Assembly: GCF_014066305.1 (NCBI RefSeq)
Contig: NW_023501096.1
Span: 1-64,000 of the forward strand
From: Letharia columbiana
Taxonomy: Eukaryota; Ascomycota; Lecanoromycetes; Lecanorales; Parmeliaceae
Reading direction: 5' to 3'
DNA length: 64,000 nucleotides
In this document: positions 11,652 through 22,659 of the stretch, one piece after another
Layout of the letters: every line of letters begins with the position of its first letter
How positions within the stretch are numbered: position 1 is the stretch's first letter
The notes under the pieces: generated by a model
Database searches by the model: none
Told to the model about the DNA's origin: nothing
Seen by the model: only the letters and a program-made list of their open reading frames with translations
Program-made: the position numbers and the translations under genes

Positions 11652-14358
11652 ATGGGCAATTCGGCTACCAAAGAGCAAAGGCCTCATCTTGCACGCCAAC
11701 GGTCAGCTGATGCCCGATCAGTCTCCTCTCCCGCCGGCTCTGGCCCAAGCTCACCATCTTATCCGCCCTCTTTAGACCGCCCTTCACATCCGGTTTACAA
11801 TGTGCGGACGGGTAGGGGCAGTCGACCTGACCTGTCAACATTGCTTGGAATGAGAGGCAATGCAGTCTCTGACACTTCCAGTCTGGAGACTCGCAGAGAG
11901 ACCAAGCAAGAGAGGGAGGCAAGAAAGTTGGAGAAAGAGAGGGTGGCGAGGGAGAAGGAGCGTGAACGGAGCATGCGTGAAGAGAGTGTTGATGGAGGCT
12001 ATCTTGTCACCCAGGGTGTCTACACAGGAATAGAGGACTACACTAAGGGTGTCGTACGGCAACTGATGGTAGGGTACTCAGTGGATTCCAAGGGGCATGA
12101 GTGCTAATGGAGATCAGATTGAACGACGAATAGCACCATTTTGGAGGGGTTTGAATGATCACTCTGACTCATGGACAGAGAATCAGCTCGTTGCTGCTGC
12201 CAGAGGACGACCCATCCCTGCCCCGGATGAAATACCAGTTGAAGAAGAGCCTAAGCCGATGTCCAAGGCTGAATCGGAAACAAAGTCGTCGGACACGAAC
12301 ATTAATAATTTGACTGTGCCAATAACTTCGAGATCTCAGTCACTCAACTCAGACACGTCCTCGAACCTTTCACCATCCCAACCCTCATTTTCGCCGGGAG
12401 TTTTGAACGCGCCTCAACCTTCGCCATCTTCCGGATCTACATTGTTCAGAGGCCGTGCGAAAACATTGGCGGCTCTCACGACCGCCCCGAAGAACTCTCA
12501 AGCCGATATGACGCCTCGTGAAATAAACCTGCCAAGAGATCCCTACGTTGCTGGTCAGCCTCTCGAAGCGTACATGTATAAAGACGCTTCTGAATGCCCA
12601 ATCTGCTTTCTATATTATCCTCCGTACCTGAACAAGACTCGATGCTGCGATCAGGCCATTTGCTCCGAATGCTTCGTACAGATCAAACGCCCAGATCCCC
12701 ATCCTCCAGAACACGCAGATCCGACGGCTCCGCAACCCACGCTAGCTGAAAATGCCAATGCAGAAGTGGTCAATCCCGAGGAATTGATATCTGAACCAGC
12801 TGCTTGTCCATTCTGCGTTCAGCCTGAATTTGGCGTCACCTACCTTTCGCCGCCTTTCCGTAGAGGACTGTCGTACGTCAATCAAGCGTCAAACCATCCT
12901 TTGGCCAACAGATCTTCCGCCATGTCCTCCGAATCTTCACTGGGTTCAGTCTTGAGTAACGGAGGACGTATGTCGCCAACGAACGCTACACGTCGGAGAA
13001 CGACATCAGTCTCCGCTACCTCTCCCTCCGTCATCACAACCGATAGGGTACGCCCAGACTGGCATCAGAAGCTGGCTGCGGCCAGAGCTCATACGGCTCG
13101 GCGATCTGCAGCTGCCACAGCTCTACATACTGCTGCTTATTTGATGGGCAATCGTGGTCAAGAAAATGATGGTCGAGCTCCGGGTCCTTTTGGCAGGCGT
13201 GGCATCCTGCGACGGACCAGTGGCGCGGACAATCCTGGGACCAGCTCTGCGCACTTGAATATGTTGGCACTGATGTCTGAGCGCTATGCAGCATCAGGCG
13301 CTGCCAGAGACGATGAAGGCGAACCGTCAATGACGCCCGGGCCTCGTGGAAGCTCCAGAAGAAACAGAATGGAAGATTTGGAAGAAATGATGATGATGGA
13401 AGCTATACGGCTGAGTCTTGCATCAGAGGAGGATAGACGGAAAAGGGAAGACAAAGATGCCCAAAAGAAGGCCAAAAAGAAGGATAAGGAAGACAAGAAG
13501 GCCGAAAAGAAGGCCAGAAAGACGGGTGTGTATCCGAGCAGCGCCAATGCGAGCGCTGCAGGGCTTGGAGGCAGTTCCAGCGAGGTTTTCGTTGGCGGGA
13601 CGGAGTCCCCGTACTCTGGAAAAGGAAAGGGCGTCCAGCAGACAGAGTCTGAGCAACCCAATGCACGAGCTATGAATGCTATGTCTTCGTCCACGGCGGC
13701 AGATCCTCAGGAACATCTTGAGCGCGCTCGGGCGCAGATACTTCCCAGCGATGCTCCACCTTTCTCCTCTCCTTACTCTTCATCACCATACCGACCATCG
13801 CATCTACGAACTCTCTCAAATGCCTCGTCCTCAACCTCATCTATTGATGGTTCTGCTCCTGGGTCCTTGAAGAGTGACATCAAGGGACAAGGATCCTCAT
13901 TTGATGTTTCACCCAGCGCAAGTGGTGTCAATATACCTTCAGCGGCTTCGGCCCAAGACACTTACATCTCAGGCACGCCTCCTGGTGGTGGAGCAGGCAT
14001 GGAGCCCATGTTCAACTTTCGTAGCCTCGCTGCAATGGTTGGAGAAGAAAAATCAAAGGATGTCATGCATGAGGAAAATCCTGGCCAGGCCTATGGTCGG
14101 CCGAGAGGAGAAAGCTCCAGCAGTATGACTGATAGGGTCGACCAAGAGGAAGGAACCTCAACAGAGATACACGATGGGTCTGGCTCGCAATCAACGGGAC
14201 CATTTCAACCCCCCATACTTGGCGAGGGACTACCTGCCTTCAAGCTTACAGCCGCTTCTCGGGGCAATTCCGACTTCGACAAGGCAGGCCAGCAAGTCGA
14301 ATACGCAGAACTTAATGATGCAGCTGTGGTACAGGAACGATCCCAGACCTCAACATGA
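11652..14358 (+). CDS. sip5: Sip5-like protein (Snf1-interacting family, zinc-binding RING-like domain)
   Basis: Cytoplasmic protein of the Sip5 family, linked in yeast to the Snf1 kinase/Reg1 phosphatase. Exons are 11652-12068 and 12118-14358; the 49 bp intron (GTAGGG..CAG, GCTAAT branch) joins VVRQLM to [14 protein letters not shown], a family hallmark. The product is 885 aa. An N-terminal basic/Ser-rich part and a charged helix (RREREAR-like, about residues 80-115) precede the Cys domain: [20 protein letters not shown] from about residue 298, with CSECF after it and ACPFC about 65 residues on. Further on there is a very charged Lys-rich helix (about residues 580-605) and a disordered Ser-rich tail. 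Length and layout match fungal Sip5 proteins. Confidence 0.88.
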
Positions 14359-14639
14359 GATAAAAGAGCAACAATATGGCATGGATGCAAGAAACCTGGG
14401 CTGTACCTGTAAAAAGTGACATATAAGAGGGCGCAAAGGATGCAGCTAGAAGGCATTGTATTATTGGGTAAATGTCACAACATCAACGACAGCGGGAAGT
14501 AGTTTCTCAATGCGCGCGGCAACACATACTCGTAGGCGACATGCTCTCATCTATGCAAAATTGGGCGCGACAAAGGAGGCGCCAAACTACACGTTCGTCG
14601 TTCACACTTCTCCCTTGTTCCCAATCATTGTCTCTTGAG
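14359..14639. other. Short intergenic region downstream of sip5
   Basis: Nothing recognisable; presumably the sip5 terminator and the promoter of the secreted-protein gene. Confidence 0.4.
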
Positions 14640-15255
14640 ATGGGATTCCTATGTGCAGCTTGGATCGTCGTCCATTTCTGTACAGTTACTCTTGCAGAAC
14701 CACCTCTCAGTCCACTCACTCTATCATTACTCAACGGTCTCAACGTCAACGTCAACCTCACGGCTCCATCCAGTCTAACACAGCTCTTTTCTTCAAAGTA
14801 GGTCGTCCTTTGTTCGTCAAGACAACAAGCCAGGAAACGCCGGGCAAAGATGATGACATCAGTAGCCGCCTCCCCCAAGATCCCTTGCTCTACCCCGTCC
14901 CCAACTCTGACGAAACCGTCTGCTTCTACGGCTACGGCACCCCCTACGCCGGAGAGACGTGCTCTATGTTTTCGTCAAAGCCACTCGCGAAGTCGCAGCG
15001 CATGGGAGCTCGAACGAACCTATACCCGACAGGATGATCCGATACGGGTCGGGTAACGCGTTTATACTGTTGCATCACAGCGGTAGAATGACGTGGAAGG
15101 TGTGGGAGATGGCGTTGCAGGGCATTGCAGATTTCGTGGAAAGGTATGAATATGTTGATATGGATTTTGATGTTGGGAAGACGGGATCGGAACGGTTTTT
15201 TGGGACGGGGGTATTGGGGATGCAGAAGAGGGAGGGGATTAATGCTAGTGATTGA
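14640..15255 (+). pseudogene. Small secreted protein gene with a 2-base frameshift
   Basis: ATG 14640 opens a clear signal peptide (MGFLCAAWIVVHFCTVTLA). A 65 bp intron at 14798-14862 (GTAGGT..ATCAG) joins TQLFSS to NSRLPQDPLLYPVPNSDETV. After CFYGYGTPYAGE the frame that carries family-like sequence changes: KATREVAAHGSS, then a GNAFILLHHSGRMTWKVWEM stretch and an FVERYEYVDMDFDVG stretch, ending at TGA 15253-15255. Removing one GA of the GAGA at 14953-14956 would put both parts in register. The unaltered frame stops at 15037. Architecture (signal peptide, a GR-MT-W motif, helical segment, acidic strand) resembles a common family of small secreted fungal proteins of unknown function. Two-base error and genuine mutation cannot be told apart here. 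Confidence 0.5.
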
Positions 15256-15545
15256 CCGGCCGCCGTAAAGGATGATTGTTCGAAGGTCTAGCATCTTGTT
15301 GATTTGATCAAGAGCTCCAAAAGATGTGATATGCCTGTCCTCTGTGGAGTATCGTTGTCCTGTCAGAACCACCCTTGGACCCTTTGCCACTGCCCCAGCC
15401 CAGAAAATGACGTGGGGCAACGTCCACTTCTGCAACATTCCATTCTCCCCAAAACCCACTTCTTCTGCCCCAAACTCCTCTCAACTCTTTCAAATTATAC
15501 ACTCCTATCTTCAAACCTACTTAACAAGCAAATCACAAACATATC
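15256..15545. other. Short intergenic region upstream of the Vip1-like gene
   Basis: A pyrimidine-rich stretch around 15430-15500 precedes the start codon, as often seen in fungal promoters. Nothing else is evident. Confidence 0.4.
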
Positions 15546-16604
15546 ATGTCGTCCACTGTCGTCCATGTACGCACTTTCCGATTGCTCTGGGAGCTCTAGG
15601 CGCTAACTTGCTGGATCTAGGTCAAGAACATTGCCCACAACACGAGCGAGAAAGAAGTGAGAGACTTCTTCAGCTTTTGGTGAGCTAAACGTCTCTATCA
15701 CAAGCTTGCCACATGCTGACAGCTAGCAGCGGAAAGATCACATCCCTCTCTGTGACCCCTGCGTCCGAAGCCGAAAACAGCCCGCAGAGTGCAACAGTCA
15801 CCTTCGAGAAAGAGACGTAAAGATACATGTAGAGTCAAGCCAGCTACTTCCCCTAGCTGATTTTTTTCTAGAGCCGCAAAGACAGCGCTTCTCCTCGACA
15901 ATACCCAACTCGGCAGCTCCCAAGTCCAAGTCTCAAGCGCCGCCGGCATCAGTGAACTAGCCGGCACTAACACCGACGATGCCTCCCGCGACGAGCACGA
16001 CATTTCGCAAGAGGACAAGCCGCGCTCGCGCATCGTTGCCGAATACCTCGCCCACGGCTACGTGATCAGCGATACCGCGATCCAACGTGCCATTGCCCTC
16101 GACAACAAGCACGGTGTCTCCAATCGCTTCACCAACGCTCTTACACAATTCGACGCAAAATACAAGGCGACTGATCGCGCCAAGGGTCTTGACCAGAGCT
16201 ACGGCATCACTGATAAAGCGACTGCGGGATGGAGGGGCATCAACTCATACTTCGAGAAAGCGATGGGCACGCCTACTGGTCAGAAACTGGCAAGCTTCTA
16301 CACGCAGAGTGACAAGCAGGTTCGAGACATCCACGCCGAGGCACGGCGCTTGGCGGATTTGAAGAGTGGAAAGGGCGGTGGTAGTATGGAGCAGAACGAG
16401 AAGACAATGGAGCATGTTCCTGGGACTGAGAAGACGACTTGTCAGTGTGGAGGCGATACTGGCACATGCCCTTGTGCCGAGGGCAAGTGCGCGTGTAGTG
16501 GGTGTTCGAAGGCGGGGATCCATGGGGAGAAGACTGCTACCGGACCGGCTGATGTTGTAGCGGACACTTCAGGTGTGCAGCCATTGGGAGAGAAGACTAT
16601 TTGA
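15546..16604 (+). CDS. vip1: Vip1-like RRM protein with a C-terminal metallothionein-like Cys cluster
   Basis: RNA-recognition-motif protein of the fungal Vip1 type; RNA binding is expected and the cellular role is poorly defined. Four exons: 15546-15566, 15621-15679, 15730-15816 and 15872-16604. All three introns are 50-55 bp with GT..AG, and the product is 299 aa. The RRM covers about residues 1-80 (KNIAHNTSEKEVRDFFSFCG and ATVTFEKETAAKTALLLDN). A helical, charged middle follows, including ISDTAIQRAIALDNKHGVS and AGWRGINSYFEKAMGTPTGQ. Residues 246-267 hold seven cysteines in the order CxC-x6-CxC-x4-CxC-x2-C, which is metallothionein-like. The multi-exon start with a 7-codon first exon is supported by frame and splice sites. 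Confidence 0.88.
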
Positions 16605-16882
16605 GCGGCGGAGAGCACGGATGATTCTTTTGATGACTTGATGGCTGAGCAAGCGTGATACTCCATCAGCAGTAGGCAAGGATTGCCCGAGCAAGAATAG
16701 CATAGGTATCACTGAGACAGATGTCCCATATATGTGCGCAATTGCAGCACTGTGATCTCGATTTGAAACAAATTTGCGCTAAACGTATTCAGCCTAGCGC
16801 CATGTAGAACTCCTTGGCTTTGCTTGCAACCTCTCAACAGTCTTCAACCGTTACCGATTGAGTCAACATTAACACCATCAGT

Positions 16883-18260
16883 ATGACTTCTGCCGGCCGC
16901 ATTAGCCTTGCAGCCCGTCTTGCATTACCTCAATCAGGTTACGTCTGCCTACACTGTCGGCTCCGAGCATCAACCGCTGTAAGAATGACTAACTCATCAA
17001 TCACCCTACCCTACGCTTCCAGCAGACACGCCAGCTGGCTCAACACTGAAAAGTTACGAAAAAAGATATGGGGCTCAGAGACACCGCCAGGTCAGGACGA
17101 TCCGTACGGGAAAGAGAGTGTGTTTGATCAGAGAAGAAGGGAGAAGGAGCAAGCGAGGGAAAAGGGCAGGGAGCTTGAACCGGCACCTGAGCAGGAGGTG
17201 GAACAGCCCGAAGATGAAGATGAATATTTCGAAGCGGATACAGCTGAAGGCCTAGAGATGGTGGGTGGGCCTGGTTGGGGGACAAGGCAATGGGAGGTGG
17301 CGAACCCATTTAAAGGGTTTAGTCAACTCTACTGCAAGCATTGCAACGTTTACTAATTCTCGTGATCTAGTTTCATTCGTCCCAAGAGAACAGAGGGTCG
17401 AAATGATACAATCCTCGCAGTTCATCGCGCCTTGGTGGAGACCTACGCCTTGAAAGAAGCTGGACTACCATTGGTAATGGATTACTCTTCAGCAGACCCT
17501 ACGGAAGATTATGCCACACGTGTTGCGGGGGGCGCAAAATTCGAGCAGGACGCAAGCGGACAGCTGGCTTTGGTGCTTGAGAGTGAGGAGCTGCGACAGT
17601 CCATATTGGAATGCGTCACACCAAAAGATCGCTCGAGCGACAATATCGCGATGCAAGACGCAGACATCGAAGAAGAGGAAGTTACAGACGAAATTACAGA
17701 TGAACTTGCAGAGGAGGAGATGGAGTCCAATGACGCCGAAGAAAGGCCGTCGCAGATTGTCAAGGGAGATGACGAAATCAATTTGGAATTGGAAGGCTCT
17801 GAACTACCACTTCCGGACGAAGAGTCCTTCGATCCTGCAAGATCAGCAGATCTTGCACCCTTCATGCCAGCGAGCGATACTTGGCGCGATGTCTCAATGG
17901 ACGATGCAGCAATGAAATTTGCAGTGAGCGGCCCGTGATCTACACTGCATGCCTGACAACCTTGCTGATCCATTTTTTTTTCAGGTCCTCAAGAGGGTGA
18001 TGCAATTGACGGGAAGGCGCATTCCAGACCCCGACATCTCAGCCATCAGCACACCAAAATCATTACTCGTCCACCTAGTGAAAAAGCCCAAACCAAAAAG
18101 GACTGCGGAAGCCCTTCGGAAGTCGAATCAAGTTGCAGAACTTCCGAACGTGCAAATCCTTAATAGAAGATATGGTTTGATCGACCGAGAAATCGAGGTG
18201 GGGAGGTGGAAGGTGATCAAAGAGGAGCTGGAGAAGAGAGGCTTGCCTGTTACTGGCTGA
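16883..18260 (+). CDS. Probable mitochondrial large-subunit ribosomal protein mL50
   Basis: Exons are 16883-17316, 17371-17923 and 17985-18260; the introns (54 and 61 bp) have TACTAAT-like or CTGAC branch sites and a T-tract before the last acceptor. The product is 420 aa. The N-terminus (basic, Ser/Ala-rich, no acids for about 50 residues) looks like a mitochondrial presequence. The middle is very acidic (about residues 230-290). The C-terminal 95 residues (VLKRVMQLTGRRIPDPDIS to KVIKEELEKRGLPVTG) resemble the conserved domain of fungal mL50 (Ribosomal_L50 family). The call rests on this C-terminal domain and the targeting sequence; another mitoribosomal or assembly protein is possible. Confidence 0.6.
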
Positions 18261-19105
18261 GCTAATGTTTGTAATGTTGTGAGCCTGAAGGACGGGGAGC
18301 AAGAAGAAGAACAATAAGATTAAGCACAACACGGAAAGATCATAATGCAGCACGCTACTAGCAGTCAGCACAACGAACACAGCAGGTATTGTCATACCTC
18401 GCTTGCTTTCCTTACTACTATAAAGATGGGACAATGCACACCACGCGGGGCGGGGATGATGGTTGCATGTTACTCAGCCCTGGAGGGAATCCTATCAATG
18501 GTTGCACGGTAAACCCTAAGTCCTTTCAGGCAAAGTCGCCCCATCTTCCGCGGGCTAATTGCGCCCTTGGCCTCAGGGATGATTTTGATTGGACTCGGAT
18601 GCCAAGCAATACGGCAGTGCTACCAGGGGAGCTGTTTGAATCCACTGATGGTTCATGCATTCGAAACGTGGGTACACCATATTCACACCATATTCACCCA
18701 TATACGGAAAAGTCTTTCAATGCTTATTCTATAATTCTCCTCGCTTGGTGAAAGTCAGAATACCGATATAAAGTATTAGATTGGCGTCTAGATGCCTGTG
18801 GCTTTCTTACGCTTGCTTCTTCATGACCGCTGCACCCTTCTCCGCGTGCTGCGGTCGTCGCGCTCTATCTCTTTTCTTTGCCGCATAGCCAATTGTTTCT
18901 TTCCTTGCAACAGTAGTATAAGTTTGAGCTTTCTCTTCCTGAATCCTTCGCTTGCTTTGCGAGTTGTGTTTGTATAGCTGTACAGTGCCATAGTACATCA
19001 TCAACCCTTGGTGTGCTCTCTTCTTCTTTACATATCTCTGTACCACAGACACGTTGTCCTTCATCTGTTCATATCCACCAAAACTTCTTCTCTCTTACAT
19101 ACAAG
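18261..19105. other. Intergenic region upstream of the secreted-protein gene
   Basis: These 845 bp contain a 120-codon plus-strand ORF (18389-18751) with no recognisable motif or signal peptide, which I do not call. No RNA gene or repeat seen. Confidence 0.4.
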
Positions 19106-19798
19106 ATGAACGACCTATTCCTCATCCTCCTCTTCTGCAGTCTTGCCCACTCGTCACGAATCACACAGCCAAAGTCCCAATCACAACAGCAATCAGCAAT
19201 CTCGGGCCCATCATCATCATCATCATCATCATCAATAACCTGCCTGCACGACCAGTCATCCGAATTCTCCGTAACAGCCTACCCAGGCAGCTCCTGCGCC
19301 GCCGACGTCCTGAACCTGATCGAACTCCCCCCTAAAACACCCTACCTACTCTCCTGCCCCTCAACGCCACGAAACACCAAATGCTTCCCCATCACCGAGA
19401 CGATATCCACATCACCGGACCCCGCCCACGCGCCACCCCAATGGCAAGACCTTTCCGAACAAAGCGCCCTCTCGGAATGGCAGAGGTTGGAACTACGCAG
19501 CAGGACATCACCGTCGTCGCGTCATCGGCGCTCGCTGTCATCGTCTTCGCCGACGACCATCAGTTACAAAGCCAGGAGCGTGAGTCTGGTCTGGCCGGAC
19601 GAAATGACCCACGTCGTGTTTTACGTCGACGACGGGTGCGAGTACCTGGATGGTTGGCGGCAGGGGGGGTTGGCGCACGTGGAGAGGGGGGACGGCGTGA
19701 GGGAGCAGTGTGTGATGATCGGGGAACGAGGGGGTTGGGGCAGTGTGGAGTTTATGAGGGAGGAGGAGTGGGAGAGGTGGAGCGACGGGAATGCGTGA
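19106..19798 (+). CDS. Small secreted cysteine-containing protein, unknown function
   Basis: Single-exon gene of 230 aa. ATG 19106 is preferred over the longer upstream frame because it opens a typical signal peptide (MNDLFLILLFCSLAHSS). A short Ser run follows, encoded by a (TCA)n microsatellite at 19208-19235. The mature part has at least six cysteines (contexts ITCLHD, GSSCAAD, LSCPST, TKCFP, DDGCEY, EQCVMI), enough for disulphide bonding, and ends in a Trp/Glu-rich helix. No known domain is recognised. It lies about 210 bp from the RIP-affected island, a setting where fungal effector candidates are often found; an effector role is only an inference. Confidence 0.65.
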   Translation: MNDLFLILLFCSLAHSSRITQPKSQSQQQSAISGPSSSSSSSSITCLHDQSSEFSVTAYPGSSCAADVLNLIELPPKTPYLLSCPSTPRNTKCFPITETISTSPDPAHAPPQWQDLSEQSALSEWQRLELRSRTSPSSRHRRSLSSSSPTTISYKARSVSLVWPDEMTHVVFYVDDGCEYLDGWRQGGLAHVERGDGVREQCVMIGERGGWGSVEFMREEEWERWSDGNA

Positions 19799-20029
19799 AG
19801 GGGGGTTGAAGAAGTTGACGGATGGATGGATGGGTTGATGTATACGATGGAGATGATGTACCGATACTGATTGCTACGATGCTCTGTAATGATGATATGA
19901 TCGAGATATACATAACATATCAGTAATGGCGTTTTGATGAGGAGGTCGTTCTCTGCTCGCAACGTGCACGATCCGATCAGTGTGGAAGTCTGCTATCAGA
20001 TTCGAACATTTTACTATATCCGTAAATAA

Positions 20030-22310
20030 TTATTAGAATAAGTTTTCCTCGATCTCGAGACCTCTATACCTGATTTTATATATAAGATATTCTCTCTTAC
20101 TAGTTAAAGGATTATTCTTTTATTTATCTAGCTTAAATTAAACTATTTCTTTAATATCGTAGATTTTATCTTTCTTATTAATATCGATAGACGGCGGCGA
20201 AGACTCGATCTATCTTAATAGTAGATTACTATTATCGAGATATAGTAGTTATAAATAAAAGATAGAATGAATATTATTTATAGAAGTCGAGAGTTCTAAC
20301 TCATAAGCGAAATTGTTTAAAGCTTTAGTAATTTTAAACGATTCGAAATTCTTATAATTTAGTAATTTACTAGGGCGTATAGTTTTAATATTTCTTCTAT
20401 TAAATATAATTATATCTCTAACTCTAAATTCTAGCGTCGAGAGCCGGTGATGGTTAGCTTACTTCTTCTATAAAGCTTATAACTATTCGAGCTAACTTCT
20501 TAAATAATTTTTTATAATATTTATCTTCTCGATAAATCTATTAACTAATTTAATATCTCTCTTCGCTCTTTAACTAGCGAACTAATCTTAAAAAATTAAG
20601 AATTCTATTTTCGAGTAAGGAATATATTCTTTAATAAGAAGAAATAATAATATGTTTAATAAGGCGTTCTTATCGAAGTTAGCTTCGAACTCTACTATTA
20701 ATAATAGATTTACTTAATTATCTTAATTATAATTAATATAAGTTTTAAGATATTACTTTAGAGTAGCGTTAGCGTTCTTTATTTATCTATTAATTTCGAA
20801 ATAAAACGTAGTAGAGAGCTTAAGTTTAATTCTAATCCTTTTATATAGTCTTCTTTAAAAATGTGCTATAAATTAAGTGCCTCGGTCGGAGATAATAGTA
20901 AATAAGTATTCTTTCTCTCGCTATATAAATTCGATAAAGGCCTAAACTACTATCTCCACTTCCAAAGAGTCTAAAAAAACGAATTTCTTCTTCTTATTAA
21001 GTCTATTTATAACTATTATAATATATTAATAGAAGTATTTATATCTAAGATAAATAGATAATAATATAATAAAGTTAATAGAAATATCTTATTAATATCG
21101 TTTAAGAATAAAAAGAAGTTTAAGTAGATCTTACTTATTCTTTTTATAAGTCTTAGATCTTTTATAGATATAATAACTCTTAATATAGTAGATAATAAAA
21201 TTCGTTATTTTTAGTTTAATAGTAAAGTCTACTTACTCTATCGTAGATTAATAATCTATTAGTATAGCCTTCGAGTAAAGAGTTATAAATACCTTTAATA
21301 ATTTTAATTCGTAATTCGAAAATATTTAATATATATAATCTATTATTAATGTATAATAACTCGTCGTAAAGATAATAGTTATTTAGTTCTAGCTTAAGGT
21401 TATTCTTAATTATTTTAAATAATAGCTTTCTTTATTTAGATATCTTTAATTAAATAATTTTTTAAGCGATATCGTTATAATTATAAGTGTCTCTTATTTA
21501 ATATAATAACTTAGAAATATTAATAATAGAGACTTCTCTTAATTCTTCTAAAGACTTCTCTTAAGAAGTCTCTATCGGGGCCCCCAATAATAATTCTTTA
21601 TTAGACTTCTTATTATTAATACTATTTTATTCGTTAAATTTATATAATATTATAGTTAGAGAGGTAATACTTTCTCTTATATCGTTTAGAAGTATAATAA
21701 CTAGATATATAATATTCTTAATATCTTCGTTAAGATTATTATCTTTAAGAATTATACGATATCGATAGCGAATATAATTGTTATTCTCGTTTTTAAATAA
21801 ATCTTCTACTCGTCGAGTAAGACTATTAAATTTAATACTTTATTTTTCTAAGCGATAGATAATACGAAAGTTAAATTTGAATAGAAACTTCATCTATCTT
21901 ACTTAGCGGAAATTAAGTTATTTAAATAATATAAAGTACTATAAGTTCTTATAGTCTAAAATAACTTTAATAGAATCTTCGATAGAAATATTAGCTAGCT
22001 TAGAATATTATTTCTTAAAAACCTATATTATAGCTATAAATTCCTTATTATAAATATCGTAGTTATACTCTATAGAAGATATCTTCTTAAAGAGAAATAC
22101 TATAGATCTAAGTATTTTATCTTTATCTTCTTATAATAGAATAGTAGTAATTATAAAATTAGATATATTTATTTCTAACTAAGTTTTTTTATCTAAGTTA
22201 AAGTATATAAGTATAGAGATAGTAGTAAAAGCTTTCTTAAGTATTTCGAAAGCGAGTTATTTAGAGTACTCTTAAGCCTATAAATAGATAAAGTCTTTCT
22301 TCTATTAAGT
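20030..22310 (-). mobile_element. Older Ty3/gypsy element, downstream part (RNase H and integrase), heavily decayed
   Basis: Read on the minus strand, 22,265-22,010 gives a degraded RNase H region (LAFEILKKAFTTISILIYF, then FKKISSIEYNYDIYNKEF). About 20,930-20,770 gives an integrase core fragment (TIISDRGT, then LKLSTTFYFE), with many stops between. It is the continuation of the fragment at 29,437-31,290: the two halves join in order RT, connection, RNase H, integrase once the 22,316-29,436 insertion is removed. Sequence is far more AT-rich than the inserted element. No LTR was identified for it; the left end near 20,030 is approximate. Confidence 0.8.
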
Positions 22311-22315
22311 ATAAG
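22311..22315. repeat. Target-site duplication, left copy (ATAAG)
   Basis: The five bases immediately before the left LTR are ATAAG, identical to the five bases immediately after the right LTR (29437-29441). This defines the insertion point in the older element. Confidence 0.9.
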
Positions 22316-22590
22316 TGTCAGACCTGATGCGTTATAGGCCTTGGCGCTGCTTGCGCCAAGGCGCCGACATCGCATGTGCTACGTCAGGGTCCCTTTCAGG
22401 GTCCAGTTTCAATAACGTGCCCCGTTTACCTAGGGGCTTGGCGGACATAGGTCTACTTCGCATGCCCCAAAGTTTTAGTATTCCTTAGAGATTAGTTCTA
22501 CTATTAAATATACTATTAAACCCTATAACGATACTACGTCTTTTATAGCCTATACCCGCTAGTTGACCGCTAGTAAACTACGCCCTCACA
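22316..22590 (+). repeat. Left LTR of the chromovirus
   Basis: 275 bp, starting TGTCA and ending TCACA. It contains a perfect 9 bp inverted repeat with a 5-base loop at 22339-22361 (CCTTGGCGC / GCGCCAAGG). Differs from the right LTR at 21 positions by my count, all but one transitions. Confidence 0.92.
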
Positions 22591-22602
22591 GTTCTAATCT
22601 CT
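22591..22602 (+). other. Candidate primer-binding site (possible self-priming type)
   Basis: The sequence directly after the left LTR includes CTAATCTCT (22594-22602), the exact complement of AGAGATTAG inside the LTR (22487-22495). Tf1/sushi-type chromoviruses prime reverse transcription with their own 5' RNA end in this way. I did not test it against tRNA 3' ends. Confidence 0.4.
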
Positions 22603-22659
22603 CTACCTTTTAAAGGAAAAGGCCCATTATCATTATAATATCGGGTTTACCTCTAGGCC

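Noticed and set aside
13284..13716. Minus-strand ORFs inside sip5
   Set aside because: Antisense to the Lys-rich helix of Sip5; low-complexity shadows.
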